From: an uncultured Lachnospiraceae bacterium
GTDB taxonomy: Bacteria > Bacillota > Clostridia > Lachnospirales > Lachnospiraceae
Assembly: GCA_947574135.1 (NCBI GenBank)
Contig: CANPIM010000008.1
Location: forward strand, 1-64,000
Length of the DNA stretch: 64,000 nucleotides
Direction: 5' to 3'
Positions 52,701-61,689 of the stretch are shown here, piece by piece (position 1 is the stretch's first letter; the number at the start of each line of letters is the position of its first letter). Made by a program: the position numbers and the translations under genes. Under the pieces are notes generated by a model. That model had not been told where the DNA came from, searched no databases, and saw only the letters and a list, made by a program, of their open reading frames with translations.

Positions 52701-54956
52701 ATGACGGGAAATAGAGAGACTCTGGTATTGACCGGAGAGGGAGAAAAACACACAGGTGTCCTGACAGATGCCATCATAAGTGCCTTGAGCGCCTTTGCCA
52801 TAACGGCGGGGATGGCGGGAGTTTTCTTTACACTGGGGGGAGCTCCTGTTCTTTTGGCGCCACTGCTTGCCATGGGAATTTCTGTGATGCTTCTCACCGT
52901 CCTATCCCTTCTCACCAGGGGGCGGGCATACGGAACGGTTCTTAGCCTGGTGGCTGTTGCTGCTCTGCTTTCCCTGTCTTTCTCCCAGGTTATCCGGGGG
53001 GTATATGCCTGGGGAAATACCTTTGTAAGAGCCTGGAATCAGGCCTTTGGCACCTTCTACGAAGAGGTCGGCTCCCAAGGCCTTGCCAGAGGGGATGTGG
53101 CGGTGACAGAGATGATTCTTGGAATTCTTCTGGGGACGGCCGTCTGGGAGCTGATAAGAAGAAAAAATCTCTTGCTGATAACAGGGCTGGCTCTGGGAAG
53201 TCTGTGTCTTGACCTGCTTCTCTCTGGGAAGGTTGCCTTATGGATGCCAACCCTTCTTATAGGAGGCTGGACCCTTGCCTGGTGCGGCATAAGCAGCTCC
53301 AGGGAAATCCAGTGGGGAGTGCTGGCTGTGGCTGGCGCAATGGGAATGGCTCTCTGGCTTTTATCTCAGGCAGGCTTTGGAGCCTCCTGGCCGGAGATAG
53401 GGGCAGAGTACCGGGGCCTGATAATAGGCAATATGGAATGGATCCGATTTGGGGAGGACGATCTTCCTAAGGGGGATTTGACAAAGGCCGGATCTATGCT
53501 TGCAGGGGAGGAGGAACGGCTGGAGCTTACTGTGGAACAGCCTGCCACTCTTTATCTGCGGGGATATGTGGGTTCCGTCTATGATGGGAATGGCTTTCGG
53601 ACCCTTCGGGGGGAGGATTACGGGGGAGAATTTTCCGGCATGCTCTCCTGGCTTGCGGATCAGGGATTTTATCCGGGAGCCCAGTATGCGGCCTATGTGC
53701 AGGCGGCCCCGGAGGAGAAGGGGGAGCCCATAAATGTGACTGTGAGAAATCGGGGAGCCAGCCGCCGGTATTTGTACCTGCCCGAGACGGTCCTTCCCTC
53801 TCAAGAGTTGAAGGGAGCGTGGAAGCAGGACTGGTCTATGGAGGCAGCCGGCTTTTTAGGACAGAGGGAATATTCCTTTGTCTGTTATGAGACGGAGCAT
53901 AATGGGGAGACCCATAGTCCGGGAACCTGGGTATACGAGGCGCCTGGGGAGGACCAGGAGAGGGCGGATTTTCTCCAGGCAGAGCGGGTGTATCGATCCT
54001 TTGTGTATGAAAAATATTTAGGGCTGGAGGAAGAGCAGAGGGAGCTGCTTTGTCAGGTGTTTTTTCAGGGAGACGGCTGGGAGGAGACCAGGGAGATTTA
54101 TACAGTGACCTCACGGATACGAACCGTGCTGCGCATTCTGGCGGAATATAAGGAGCAGCCGGTCCAGGTACCGGGGAATGAGGACTTTCTCTCCTGGTTT
54201 CTCAAGGAGGGAAAGGAAGGAAACGCCTCCTATTATGCAGCTGCAGCTGTATTAGCTTACCGGGCGGCGGGAATTCCGGCACGATACGTGGAAGGATATC
54301 TGCTGACCGGGGAAGAGGCCCGCAGGGCGGCAGGGGAAACCGTGGTGCTCACGGGAAAAAATGCCCATGCCTGGGTGGAAATCTATGTGGATGGCCAGGG
54401 CTTTCGGGGGGTGGAGGTGACTCCCGGCTTTTATGAGGAGCTTTACCAGGCGGATGTGGTGGTGGCCGTACCCAATGAGGATCTGGCAGGAACAAGCGGT
54501 GAGATGACCGGTATGCCCTCCCTGGAGGAATATGAGCTTTTGGAGCCGGAGGAGGAGCCTCTCCAGGAGGAAAAAGGAGGTGTGGAGATCTCATGGGTGC
54601 TTTTGGGACTTCTGGTTCTGGGGCTTCTGGAGGAGATTGCGCGCCTGGGGACAAGGCTGTATCGGGGCTTTCGGTATGAGGGAATGTCGGAGAGAGAGCA
54701 AATGTATGTTCTGTATAGCCGGATAATAGAGATGCTGGGAAGGCTGTATACGGATTTTACGCCGGATCAGCCTCTAAAGCTTTTGGAGAAGGAGGACCTT
54801 CCCTTTGACAGGGATCTCTATGCACGCACGGTGAAACGCATGGAGGGCATGATCTACGGAGAGCGGGAGCCTGCTTCCCGGGAGATTTTGGCGGCCAGGG
54901 ACCTGGTAATGAAGCTTCGCAGGCTTATGCCCAGGAGGTATCGAGCCTGGAAATAG
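52701..54956 (+). CDS. Transglutaminase-like membrane protein, catalytic residues apparently lost
   Basis: The 751-residue protein has about six N-terminal membrane helices (residues 20-220), a periplasm-side transglutaminase-like domain near 490-620, a further helix near 635-650 and a cytoplasmic DUF4129-like end (RLYTDFTPDQPLKLL). The fold signature AGIPARYVEGY is clear, but the position of the catalytic Cys lies in EGNASYYAAA with no Cys, and the final Asp position reads GVEVTPGF. His is kept (NAHAWVEIYV). It may work as a binding rather than catalytic domain. It completes the MoxR-DUF58 trio. Confidence 0.82.
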   Translation: MTGNRETLVLTGEGEKHTGVLTDAIISALSAFAITAGMAGVFFTLGGAPVLLAPLLAMGISVMLLTVLSLLTRGRAYGTVLSLVAVAALLSLSFSQVIRGVYAWGNTFVRAWNQAFGTFYEEVGSQGLARGDVAVTEMILGILLGTAVWELIRRKNLLLITGLALGSLCLDLLLSGKVALWMPTLLIGGWTLAWCGISSSREIQWGVLAVAGAMGMALWLLSQAGFGASWPEIGAEYRGLIIGNMEWIRFGEDDLPKGDLTKAGSMLAGEEERLELTVEQPATLYLRGYVGSVYDGNGFRTLRGEDYGGEFSGMLSWLADQGFYPGAQYAAYVQAAPEEKGEPINVTVRNRGASRRYLYLPETVLPSQELKGAWKQDWSMEAAGFLGQREYSFVCYETEHNGETHSPGTWVYEAPGEDQERADFLQAERVYRSFVYEKYLGLEEEQRELLCQVFFQGDGWEETREIYTVTSRIRTVLRILAEYKEQPVQVPGNEDFLSWFLKEGKEGNASYYAAAAVLAYRAAGIPARYVEGYLLTGEEARRAAGETVVLTGKNAHAWVEIYVDGQGFRGVEVTPGFYEELYQADVVVAVPNEDLAGTSGEMTGMPSLEEYELLEPEEEPLQEEKGGVEISWVLLGLLVLGLLEEIARLGTRLYRGFRYEGMSEREQMYVLYSRIIEMLGRLYTDFTPDQPLKLLEKEDLPFDRDLYARTVKRMEGMIYGEREPASREILAARDLVMKLRRLMPRRYRAWK

Positions 54957-54958
54957 CC

Positions 54959-54988
54959 TTGCACTTCCAGCTGCTTTTGTGGTAAAAT
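54959..54988 (+). promoter_or_regulatory. Promoter of the lipoprotein/pilus-like operon
   Basis: TTGCAC (54959-54964), 18 bases, TAAAAT (54983-54988). It starts just after the preceding stop codon and separates the pilus-like operon from the trio. Confidence 0.65.
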
Positions 54989-55043
54989 AGACCAAGCGAA
55001 AATCAGCGGCAGAGAAAAGGGAAATCATAGCCGGAAGGGAAGA

Positions 55044-55985
55044 ATGGATAGAGAAATGCGCATAAAGAAATTCATGGTGCTGCTGGCCGTGATTCTTACG
55101 GTATCAGGCTGCGGCCAATCGCCTGGGGAAACCAGATCGCCGGAGGTGACCCAGGAAATCCGGGAAGAGGTGGGCGCACCTCTTAAGGAGGCGGGGAGCG
55201 GCTTTGCGGTGGTGGAGCCGGGATCCATTTATAAAGGAAGCATTGAGATCGCTACGCCGGAGGCGTCAGGCACCCAGGTCTATGAGGGAAACGGCGTAAC
55301 CATAGATGCCAGCCACACCGAGGATGGGTATGTGATGGTAAAATATGAAGGAGCGGATGCCCGTATGAAGGTGCGGGTAATCCTGGGGGAGGACTATTAC
55401 ACCTACAACCTGAACCAGAACGGAGAATACGATGTGTTTCCGCTCCAGATGGGAAACGGGACGTATCAGGTTCAGGTATATAAGCAGGTGGAGGGAACCA
55501 CCTACAGCCCTTATTACGGCACGGAGCTTTCCGTGGAAATACCGGACGGAAACCGGGTGTTTTTATATCCCAGCCAGTACATCTGGTATACTAATGACAA
55601 AAATGCCGTAAAGCTCTCCTATGATCTGTGCGGAGACTTAACCTCTGACAGGGAAAAGGTGGATCGGATTTATGATTATGTGGTGGGGCTTCTCACCTAT
55701 GACTATGAAAAGGCGGAGACTGTGGATAAGGGCTATATACCGGATGTAGACCGAACCCTGGAGGAGAGGAAGGGCATTTGCTTTGATTATTCCGCCCTGT
55801 TTGCAGCCATGCTCCGGGCGCAGGACATTCCGGTGCGGCTGGTCATGGGGAATGTGCAGCCGGAGAATATTTATCACGCCTGGAATCAGGTTTATGTGGA
55901 CGGAAACTGGGAGTGGATGGATTCCACCTTTGGACCGGACTCCGGCCATGATGAGACCAACTATACGCAGGAACGGGAATATTAG
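55044..55985 (+). CDS. Transglutaminase-like lipoprotein
   Basis: The 313-residue protein has a short signal (MVLLAVILTV) and lipobox VSGCGQ. The C-terminal half is a transglutaminase-like domain with the full catalytic set: Cys in RKGICFDYSALFAAML, His in YHAWNQVYV and Asp in WMDSTFG. It should act at the outer membrane face on peptide or protein cross-links. It heads the pilus-like operon, so it could process pilus or wall proteins (inference). AGGGAAGA lies just upstream of the ATG. Confidence 0.85.
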   Translation: MDREMRIKKFMVLLAVILTVSGCGQSPGETRSPEVTQEIREEVGAPLKEAGSGFAVVEPGSIYKGSIEIATPEASGTQVYEGNGVTIDASHTEDGYVMVKYEGADARMKVRVILGEDYYTYNLNQNGEYDVFPLQMGNGTYQVQVYKQVEGTTYSPYYGTELSVEIPDGNRVFLYPSQYIWYTNDKNAVKLSYDLCGDLTSDREKVDRIYDYVVGLLTYDYEKAETVDKGYIPDVDRTLEERKGICFDYSALFAAMLRAQDIPVRLVMGNVQPENIYHAWNQVYVDGNWEWMDSTFGPDSGHDETNYTQEREY

Positions 55986-56001
55986 GAGGGAGTGCAAAAA
56001 A

Positions 56002-57054
56002 ATGGAAAAACAAACGCGAGGAAAAGGCCTGCCTGCCGCAGAGGTATCCCTGTTCTGCCAGCAGGCGGCCATGCTGCTGAAAGCGGGAATTCCCCTGTAT
56101 GACGGTATGGAGGTTTTATACCGAAGCTATGAGGAGACGGAATACAAAGAGTCCTTTGCAAAGATTTATGAGGGCGTAAAAAGTGGGGGAAGCCTCTATG
56201 AAGGCATTAAGGAGGCGGGCTTTTTCCCCTCCTATATGGTACATATGGTGCAGGTGGGAGAGATGTCCGGAAAGCTGGATGATGTGCTGGAAGCCCTGGG
56301 AAGCTACTATGAGAGAGAGAGCCGCCTCCAGGGAGCTATTCGCAGCGCGGTGGCCTATCCCCTGGTGCTGGTGGTGCTGATGTCTGTGGTTATTGGAGTG
56401 CTGGTGATGCGGGTGCTCCCCATATTTACGGAGGTATTTGAGAGCTTGGGAACGGATCTGTCCGGGACAGAGGCAGCCATATTGTCCGGAGGCGTGACCC
56501 TGGGCAGGGTGGTGCTGGTTTTGGCGGCTGTTTTGCTATTGGGAGCCCTGTTCCTCTATCTTTTGTGGCGGACAGGAGGCAGGGAGAAGCTGTTCCGGGT
56601 GGGGCAGATCCTTCCTTCGGTGCGCAAGCTTCTGGATAAGCAGGCGGCCCAACGGTTTGCAGATGTCACGGCTCTGGCTCTGTGTAGCGGATACGGCCTG
56701 GGGCAGGCGCTGGAGCTTATACCGGAGCTGATAGCCGATGATCGAAATGTGAAGAAGGCTGTGAAATGTAAGGAGGTCATGGAGGAGACGGGGGACTTTG
56801 CCGCCGCCGTATCGGAATCCGGACTTTTTCCGCCCCTCTATGAGAGGATGATTCGCATGGGGGCAGAGACGGGACAGACAGACCGGGTCATGGAGCGCAT
56901 TGCCGGTATTCATGAGGCAGAGGTGCAGGAGGGGATTGAGAAGCTGGTGTCCTGGATTGAGCCTGCCCTGGTGGCCATTCTGACCCTGATTATCGGAGGC
57001 ATCCTTTTGTCTGTCATGCTTCCTCTGGTGAGTATCATGATGTCTCTGGGCTGA
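56002..57054 (+). CDS. pilC: Type IV pilus/type II secretion inner-membrane protein (PilC/GspF)
   Basis: The 350-residue protein has two repeats of the GspF domain: FCQQAAMLLKAGIPLYDGM with YMVHMVQVGEMSGKLDDVL, and FADVTALALCSGYGLGQAL with RMIRMGAETGQTDRVM. Membrane helices lie near 120-145, 165-190 and 325-347. It anchors the pilus motor ATPase and pilin pool. The start at 56002 follows AGGAGG by 12 bases; the open frame upstream overlaps the lipoprotein gene. Confidence 0.92.
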   Translation: MEKQTRGKGLPAAEVSLFCQQAAMLLKAGIPLYDGMEVLYRSYEETEYKESFAKIYEGVKSGGSLYEGIKEAGFFPSYMVHMVQVGEMSGKLDDVLEALGSYYERESRLQGAIRSAVAYPLVLVVLMSVVIGVLVMRVLPIFTEVFESLGTDLSGTEAAILSGGVTLGRVVLVLAAVLLLGALFLYLLWRTGGREKLFRVGQILPSVRKLLDKQAAQRFADVTALALCSGYGLGQALELIPELIADDRNVKKAVKCKEVMEETGDFAAAVSESGLFPPLYERMIRMGAETGQTDRVMERIAGIHEAEVQEGIEKLVSWIEPALVAILTLIIGGILLSVMLPLVSIMMSLG

Positions 57055-57073
57055 TTGGAAGGAGAGAGGTTCC

Positions 57074-57421
57074 ATGCATTTATATAAGAGAAAAAGGCGA
57101 GGCCTTCCGGGGCGCCTGGGGGCCTTGGCCTTCCTGTTTTTGGGGGCTATGCTGGTGCTTTTCCTGGGCAGCAGGCGAATGGAGCAGACGGCGTCTGAGG
57201 AACAGACAGAGCTTCTGCGCCAGGCCATAAACCAGGCGGTGGTGAACTGCTATGCCATGGAGGGACGGTATCCGGAAAGTCTGGACTACTTAAAGGAAAA
57301 TTATGGAATTCAGATCAATACGGAGAAATATAGTGTAACCTATGAAATATTTGCAGATAATGTAAGACCCTGGGTCAAGGTGACAAGGCTTGGACAGGCA
57401 AAGGATGGGGACAAAACATGA
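57074..57421 (+). CDS. Small pilin-like membrane protein
   Basis: The 115-residue protein has a basic start and one membrane helix (residues 13-37, LGALAFLFLGAMLVLFLG). A helix and the segment NCYAMEGRYPESLDYLKE follow, which resembles the alpha-beta part of pseudopilins. A prepilin cleavage site is not obvious. It lies directly after pilC and overlaps the next start by four bases. Confidence 0.6.
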   Translation: MHLYKRKRRGLPGRLGALAFLFLGAMLVLFLGSRRMEQTASEEQTELLRQAINQAVVNCYAMEGRYPESLDYLKENYGIQINTEKYSVTYEIFADNVRPWVKVTRLGQAKDGDKT

Positions 57422-57885
57422 GAGAGCGAAGAGGTGCGGCAGGCGGACTTTTGGTGTTTCTGATTTATGGACTCTTCGCCCTGTTTTCTCTGCTGCTGGT
57501 GGTCATCGGAGCCCGGGTATACCGGGATATTACCACAGTGGGAAGGGAAAATACCCAGGTCCGCGCAGCCTTTTCCTATGTGGCCAATAAGGTGCGCATG
57601 AGCGCCGAGGAGGTTGAGCTCACAGAGCAGGAGGGAATCCAGATGCTGGTTCTGTCCGGAAAAATTGAGGGCTATGAGACACGCATCTATTACTATGAGG
57701 GAGCCCTTCGGGAGATTTTTCAGGAGACAGAGCAGACCTTTTACCCGGAGGCCGGGGAGACCATTGCGGAGACGGCGGAGTTTCGTTTTGAGAAAACCGA
57801 GACAGGAGGACTTAAGCTTTATACCCAGGATGCCCGAGGGAATCCCCGGAGTATGGAGCTATGGATAGAGGGGAAGGTTTTATGA
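57418..57885 (+). CDS. DUF4860-like minor pilin-type protein
   Basis: The 155-residue protein has the N-terminal RRGAAGGLLVFLIYGLFALFSLLLVVIG stretch broken into a basic leader and a helix (residues 9-32), then VYRDITTVGRENTQVRAAFSY, a pattern of the DUF4860 family found in clostridial pilus operons. The globular part is beta-rich. ATGA overlaps with both neighbours indicate tight co-translation. Confidence 0.65.
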   Translation: MRERRGAAGGLLVFLIYGLFALFSLLLVVIGARVYRDITTVGRENTQVRAAFSYVANKVRMSAEEVELTEQEGIQMLVLSGKIEGYETRIYYYEGALREIFQETEQTFYPEAGETIAETAEFRFEKTETGGLKLYTQDARGNPRSMELWIEGKVL

Positions 57886-58334
57886 GGAGTGGGAATAAAA
57901 AAAATCCGGCCCTGGTAGAGCTGGTTTTGGTCATTCTGTTTTTTGCCCTGTCCTCCGTGGTTTTGGTACAGGTATTTGTAAAGGCGCGGGTGATGAGTGA
58001 GACCAGCCGGGCCGAGACTCTGGGACTGGTGCAAATGCAGGATCTCATAGAGAGGTGGAAGGGAACGCCCAAGGCTCCGGAGCATGTTTTTTCCGGGGAA
58101 AATGGCTGGGTGGCAGAGGAGGCCGGCGAGGGCGTTATGGTGTATGTGAATGGCTGTGGAAAGGATCTGGTATTGGGAGCCGATGAGGAGGGCTTCTATG
58201 AGCTGCGGGCAGAGCTCTGGAGGGAGCCCTCCGGGGCCGGAGAGCTTTTCCATATCCGTCTTGGTCTTGTGAGGCGCCACGACGGGGAGACTCTCACAGA
58301 GCTTGAGACGCTGCGGTACCAGCCGGGGACATGA
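57882..58334 (+). CDS. Type IV pilin-like protein
   Basis: The 150-residue protein has a short basic leader, then PALVELVLVILFFALSSVVL, which resembles the pilin signature (hydrophobic helix with Glu at position 5 of the mature end). The rest is a small beta-rich domain. The start at 57882 overlaps the previous stop as ATGA and has GGGGAAGG upstream. Confidence 0.7.
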   Translation: MRSGNKKNPALVELVLVILFFALSSVVLVQVFVKARVMSETSRAETLGLVQMQDLIERWKGTPKAPEHVFSGENGWVAEEAGEGVMVYVNGCGKDLVLGADEEGFYELRAELWREPSGAGELFHIRLGLVRRHDGETLTELETLRYQPGT

Positions 58335-58348
58335 CAGGAGGAAAAGGA

Positions 58349-58798
58349 ATGAATAAAATAACAGGGGAAGGCAGGGTGGATACTGCTCCACAGGGAATGT
58401 CCCGGGGAACCGGCGTGGGGCTGGCATCCGTGCTGCTCATTGTGATGACACTGGCCTTTACCACCTTTGGAATCCTGTCCCTGGTGTCGGCCAGGGCGGA
58501 TGCCAATACCAGCCGGAAAATGGCAGAGAATATCAAGGCCTATTATGGGGCGGAGGGCCGGCTGCAGGAGCAGCTCTCCAAGCTGGATGAGGAGCTGTCA
58601 CTGGGAAGTGCCGCGTCGCCGGAGAATGGCCGGTGGGAGCTGATAGAAGAGGTGCGGGAGGGGCAGGAGCTTCGGCTTCGTCTGGAGCCTGCCACCTCGG
58701 GAGAGGCTGGCCGTTACCGGATCCTGGGCCAGGAGCTGGTAAATACTGGAGAATGGAATCCGGATACCGGATTTGAAATTTGGGATGGAGGAATGTAG
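58349..58798 (+). CDS. Pilin-like membrane protein
   Basis: The 149-residue protein has one membrane helix near residues 25-50 (GLASVLLIVMTLAFTTFGIL) after a polar leader of unusual length, then ADANTSRKMAENIKAYYGAEG, similar to PilX-type minor pilins. The start at 58349 follows AGGAGG by six bases; an ATG at 58331 overlaps the previous gene. It ends one base before the ATPase gene. Confidence 0.6.
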   Translation: MNKITGEGRVDTAPQGMSRGTGVGLASVLLIVMTLAFTTFGILSLVSARADANTSRKMAENIKAYYGAEGRLQEQLSKLDEELSLGSAASPENGRWELIEEVREGQELRLRLEPATSGEAGRYRILGQELVNTGEWNPDTGFEIWDGGM

Positions 58799-58799
58799 G

Positions 58800-59861
58800 A
58801 TGGCAGAACAGATACAGGATATTTTAAAGACAGGCTTGGAGAAGGGAGGCTCCGATATTTTTCTGATCCCCGGCTCTCCCGTATGTCTTAAGCAGGGGGG
58901 AGAGGTGAGTCCCATTACCCAGGAACGGATTATGCCGGACGCGTCTGCGGAGCTTATCCGGCAGATCTATGAGATGGCCCGGCGGAGTATGGATACCCTG
59001 GAGGCCTGTGGAGACGACGACTTTTCCTTTTCTGTGAAGGGACTGGGGCGGTTCCGCTGCAATGCCTACAAGCAGCGCAGTTCTCTGGCGGCTGTACTGC
59101 GCATTGTGACCTTTGGTCTGCCGGACAGCGAGAGCATGCACATTCCCCCGGCGGTTATGGATTTGTACCGGACCAAAAACGGCATGATCCTGGTTACGGG
59201 GCCGGCCGGCAGCGGTAAGACCACCACCCTGGCCTGTTTGATTGATCGGATCAACAGCCAGAAGAGTGGCCATATTATCACCCTGGAGGACCCCATCGAG
59301 TACATTCATTCCCACCAGAAGAGCCTGGTAAGCCAGAGAGAGATTGAGCTGGATACCAAGAGCTATGCGGCGGCGTTGCGGGCAGCCCTGCGTCAGACGC
59401 CGGATGTGATTCTCCTAGGAGAAATGCGGGATTTTGAGACCATTCAGACGGCTCTGACAGCAGCGGAGACCGGGCAGCTTCTTCTGTCTACCCTGCATAC
59501 CGTGGGAGCCGCTAAGACCATTGACAGAATTGTGGACGTATTCCCGGCCAATCAGCAAGGGCAGGTGCGGGTACAGCTTTCCATGGTACTGCGGGCCGTG
59601 GTGTCCCAGCAGCTGTTGCCGGTAATCGGCGGAGGCCTGGAGCCGGCCTTTGAGATCATGATTGTAAACCCGGCGATTCAGAATATGATCCGGGAGGGCA
59701 AGATCCACCAGATGGACAATGTGATCTATGCCGGTGCAGATGTGGGTATGCGGACCATGGACAATGATATTCTGCGCTTATATAAGGAAGGAAAAATTAC
59801 CAGGGATACGGCGCTGACCTATGCGGTGAGCCCGGAGAATCTGGAGCGGAGATTACGGTAG
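58800..59861 (+). CDS. pilT: PilT-type pilus motor ATPase
   Basis: The 353-residue protein has Walker A VTGPAGSGKTTTLAC, an Asp box near ITLEDPIEYIH, Walker B region VILLGEMRDFET and a His box LLSTLHTVGAAKT. Length and GEMRD motif match PilT retraction ATPases rather than PilB. No PilB, prepilin peptidase or PilM-O genes are in the operon, so either this ATPase drives both steps or partners are elsewhere. GGAGGA lies upstream of the ATG at 58800. Confidence 0.88.
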   Translation: MAEQIQDILKTGLEKGGSDIFLIPGSPVCLKQGGEVSPITQERIMPDASAELIRQIYEMARRSMDTLEACGDDDFSFSVKGLGRFRCNAYKQRSSLAAVLRIVTFGLPDSESMHIPPAVMDLYRTKNGMILVTGPAGSGKTTTLACLIDRINSQKSGHIITLEDPIEYIHSHQKSLVSQREIELDTKSYAAALRAALRQTPDVILLGEMRDFETIQTALTAAETGQLLLSTLHTVGAAKTIDRIVDVFPANQQGQVRVQLSMVLRAVVSQQLLPVIGGGLEPAFEIMIVNPAIQNMIREGKIHQMDNVIYAGADVGMRTMDNDILRLYKEGKITRDTALTYAVSPENLERRLR

Positions 59862-59883
59862 GCTCTGCCCTGCGGGAGAAAAG

Positions 59884-59914
59884 CCAGGTCATGGAAGAGG
59901 AACCTGGTTTTTTT
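59884..59914 (+). terminator. Terminator of the pilus-like operon
   Basis: CCAGGT (59884-59889) and ACCTGG (59902-59907) pair and are followed by seven T residues. Confidence 0.8.
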
Positions 59915-60052
59915 CTGTCAGAAACAGGCCGGGCATTTCTTTTTCTGTATAAAAGCCAGAAGAATTGGTAACAAATTTTTAAAAGTTATATCACAGATTG
60001 AACACATATCCTTGTTACACTAAGAAAAACAAAGGAAAGGAGCAAGCAGCTT

Positions 60053-61483
60053 ATGTATGATGAAGATAAAACCACGAAAAATAACCAGGGAGCTCCCGGC
60101 GCCGGAGAATATCGGTATTCGGGTCCCTTTTATCAGGATCATTATACCGGCGCGCCCAGGCAGACAGCCGGCAGTTCCTATACCTCTGCCAGCTCCTTTG
60201 GAGAGGTAAAACGGCCGAAAAAGAAGCGGGTGCTTTCCCTGATTGCCAAGACAGTCTGTGTGGCCCTGATTTTTGGTGTGGTGGCCAGTGCGGCCTTCCA
60301 GGCCACCAACTATCTGGGAGGGAAGATCCTGGGGCAGGAGGAGGTCGTGGACCAGGAACAGGAGACGGAGAAGGACATTACCACCATGCTGCCCACCGTG
60401 GATCCCTCGGAGATTACCGGCAACAATGTGGCGGACCGAAGCTCCAGCGTTTCGGCCATTGTAGACAAATGTATGCCCTCCCTGGTGGCCATTACCAATG
60501 TGAGTGTGGCGGAGGTGCCCGATTACTGGAGCTTCTGGAGCCACGGAAGCATACAGCAGGAGCAGACCAGCACCGGCACAGGGATTATCATTGGCATGAA
60601 TGACACGGAGCTCTTAGTGGTAACGAACAATCATGTAATAGCCAATGCCAAAGCTCTCACAGTGGTTTTCAGCGTGGACGAGGGCAAGGAGGAAGCGGAG
60701 GCTGTGGCTGCCCGCATAAAGGGCGCGGATGAGAGCAAGGATTTGGCAGTGATTGCCGTGAATCTCTCGGATATTCCCGATGCCACTATGAGCAATATTA
60801 GAGTAGCCAGCATTGGAGATTCCTCTTCCCTGAAGGTGGGAGAGCAGGTGGTTGCCATTGGAAACGCTTTGGGCTATGGCCAGTCTGTGACCACAGGGAT
60901 TGTGAGCGCTCTGGGACGGAATGTGACCCTGCAAAATGATGACGGCAGCAGCATAACCAACAGCCTGATTCAGACGGATGCAGCCATCAATCCGGGAAAC
61001 AGTGGCGGCGCCCTGTTAAATATGAATGGAGAGGTTATCGGCATCAATGAGGCCAAATATTCCTACAGCGGTGTGGAGGGCATGGGATATGCCATTCCCA
61101 TCTCCGACGTGGAGTCCATTATCAGCGATTTATCCCTGCGGACAACCAGGGAAAAGGTACCGGAGGCAAACCTGGGCTTTCTGGGAGTCAACTGTCAGGA
61201 CGTAACGCCGGATGTGTCTCAGCAGTTTGATATGCCCCGGGGCATCTATGTGAGCAGCGTCACAGAAGGCTCTGGTGCAGACAAGGCGGGTATTCGCAAG
61301 GGAGATATTATCACCAAGTTTGACCGGATTAACGTGACCACCTACGAGGAGTTGAAGGAGCAGCTGAGTTATTTTTCTGCCGGAGAGACGGTGGAGATTG
61401 TGGTTCAGTCTCCGGAGGGCGCGGATTATGTGGAGAAAACCCTGCAGGTAACCTTAAGCGCCAGGAATGAAGCCGGGAAATAG
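60053..61483 (+). CDS. htrA: HtrA/DegP-family membrane serine protease
   Basis: In this 476-residue protein a cytoplasmic tail of about 60 residues precedes a membrane helix (VCVALIFGVVASAAFQA). The trypsin-like domain has His in VVTNNHVIA, Asp in SKDLAVIAV and Ser in NPGNSGGALL. One PDZ domain follows (LGFLGVNCQDV, GADKAGIRKGDIITKF). It should degrade or refold misfolded proteins outside the membrane. AAGGAG lies about 12 bases upstream of the ATG. Single gene with its own terminator. Confidence 0.93.
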   Translation: MYDEDKTTKNNQGAPGAGEYRYSGPFYQDHYTGAPRQTAGSSYTSASSFGEVKRPKKKRVLSLIAKTVCVALIFGVVASAAFQATNYLGGKILGQEEVVDQEQETEKDITTMLPTVDPSEITGNNVADRSSSVSAIVDKCMPSLVAITNVSVAEVPDYWSFWSHGSIQQEQTSTGTGIIIGMNDTELLVVTNNHVIANAKALTVVFSVDEGKEEAEAVAARIKGADESKDLAVIAVNLSDIPDATMSNIRVASIGDSSSLKVGEQVVAIGNALGYGQSVTTGIVSALGRNVTLQNDDGSSITNSLIQTDAAINPGNSGGALLNMNGEVIGINEAKYSYSGVEGMGYAIPISDVESIISDLSLRTTREKVPEANLGFLGVNCQDVTPDVSQQFDMPRGIYVSSVTEGSGADKAGIRKGDIITKFDRINVTTYEELKEQLSYFSAGETVEIVVQSPEGADYVEKTLQVTLSARNEAGK

Positions 61484-61523
61484 ATATATTTGGAAAAAAA
61501 TTACATTTCTAAGGCAAAGGCAG

Positions 61524-61557
61524 AGCCGGGGATCTGGTAACAGACCTCCGGCTTTTT
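61524..61557 (+). terminator. Terminator after htrA
   Basis: AGCCGG (61524-61529) and CCGGCT (61548-61553), with inner CTG/CAG, enclose a GTAA tetraloop and end in TTTTT. Confidence 0.85.
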
Positions 61558-61645
61558 CTGTAGCTTAGCCGCTTTCCTGAATTTATAAAAATTTTCTTAA
61601 AAAAATGCCAGGCCGTATTTTGGACTGTCATTTCCGGGTATTTTG

Positions 61646-61654
61646 TGATATACT
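61646..61654 (+). promoter_or_regulatory. Extended -10 promoter for the ClpX-like gene
   Basis: TGATATACT is an extended -10 box, the same nine bases as in front of the kinase at 1240. Transcription from about 61661 supports the GTG start at 61690. Confidence 0.55.
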
Positions 61655-61689
61655 TTTTTTATCTTTGGTTGGCAGGAAAAGGAGCAGAC

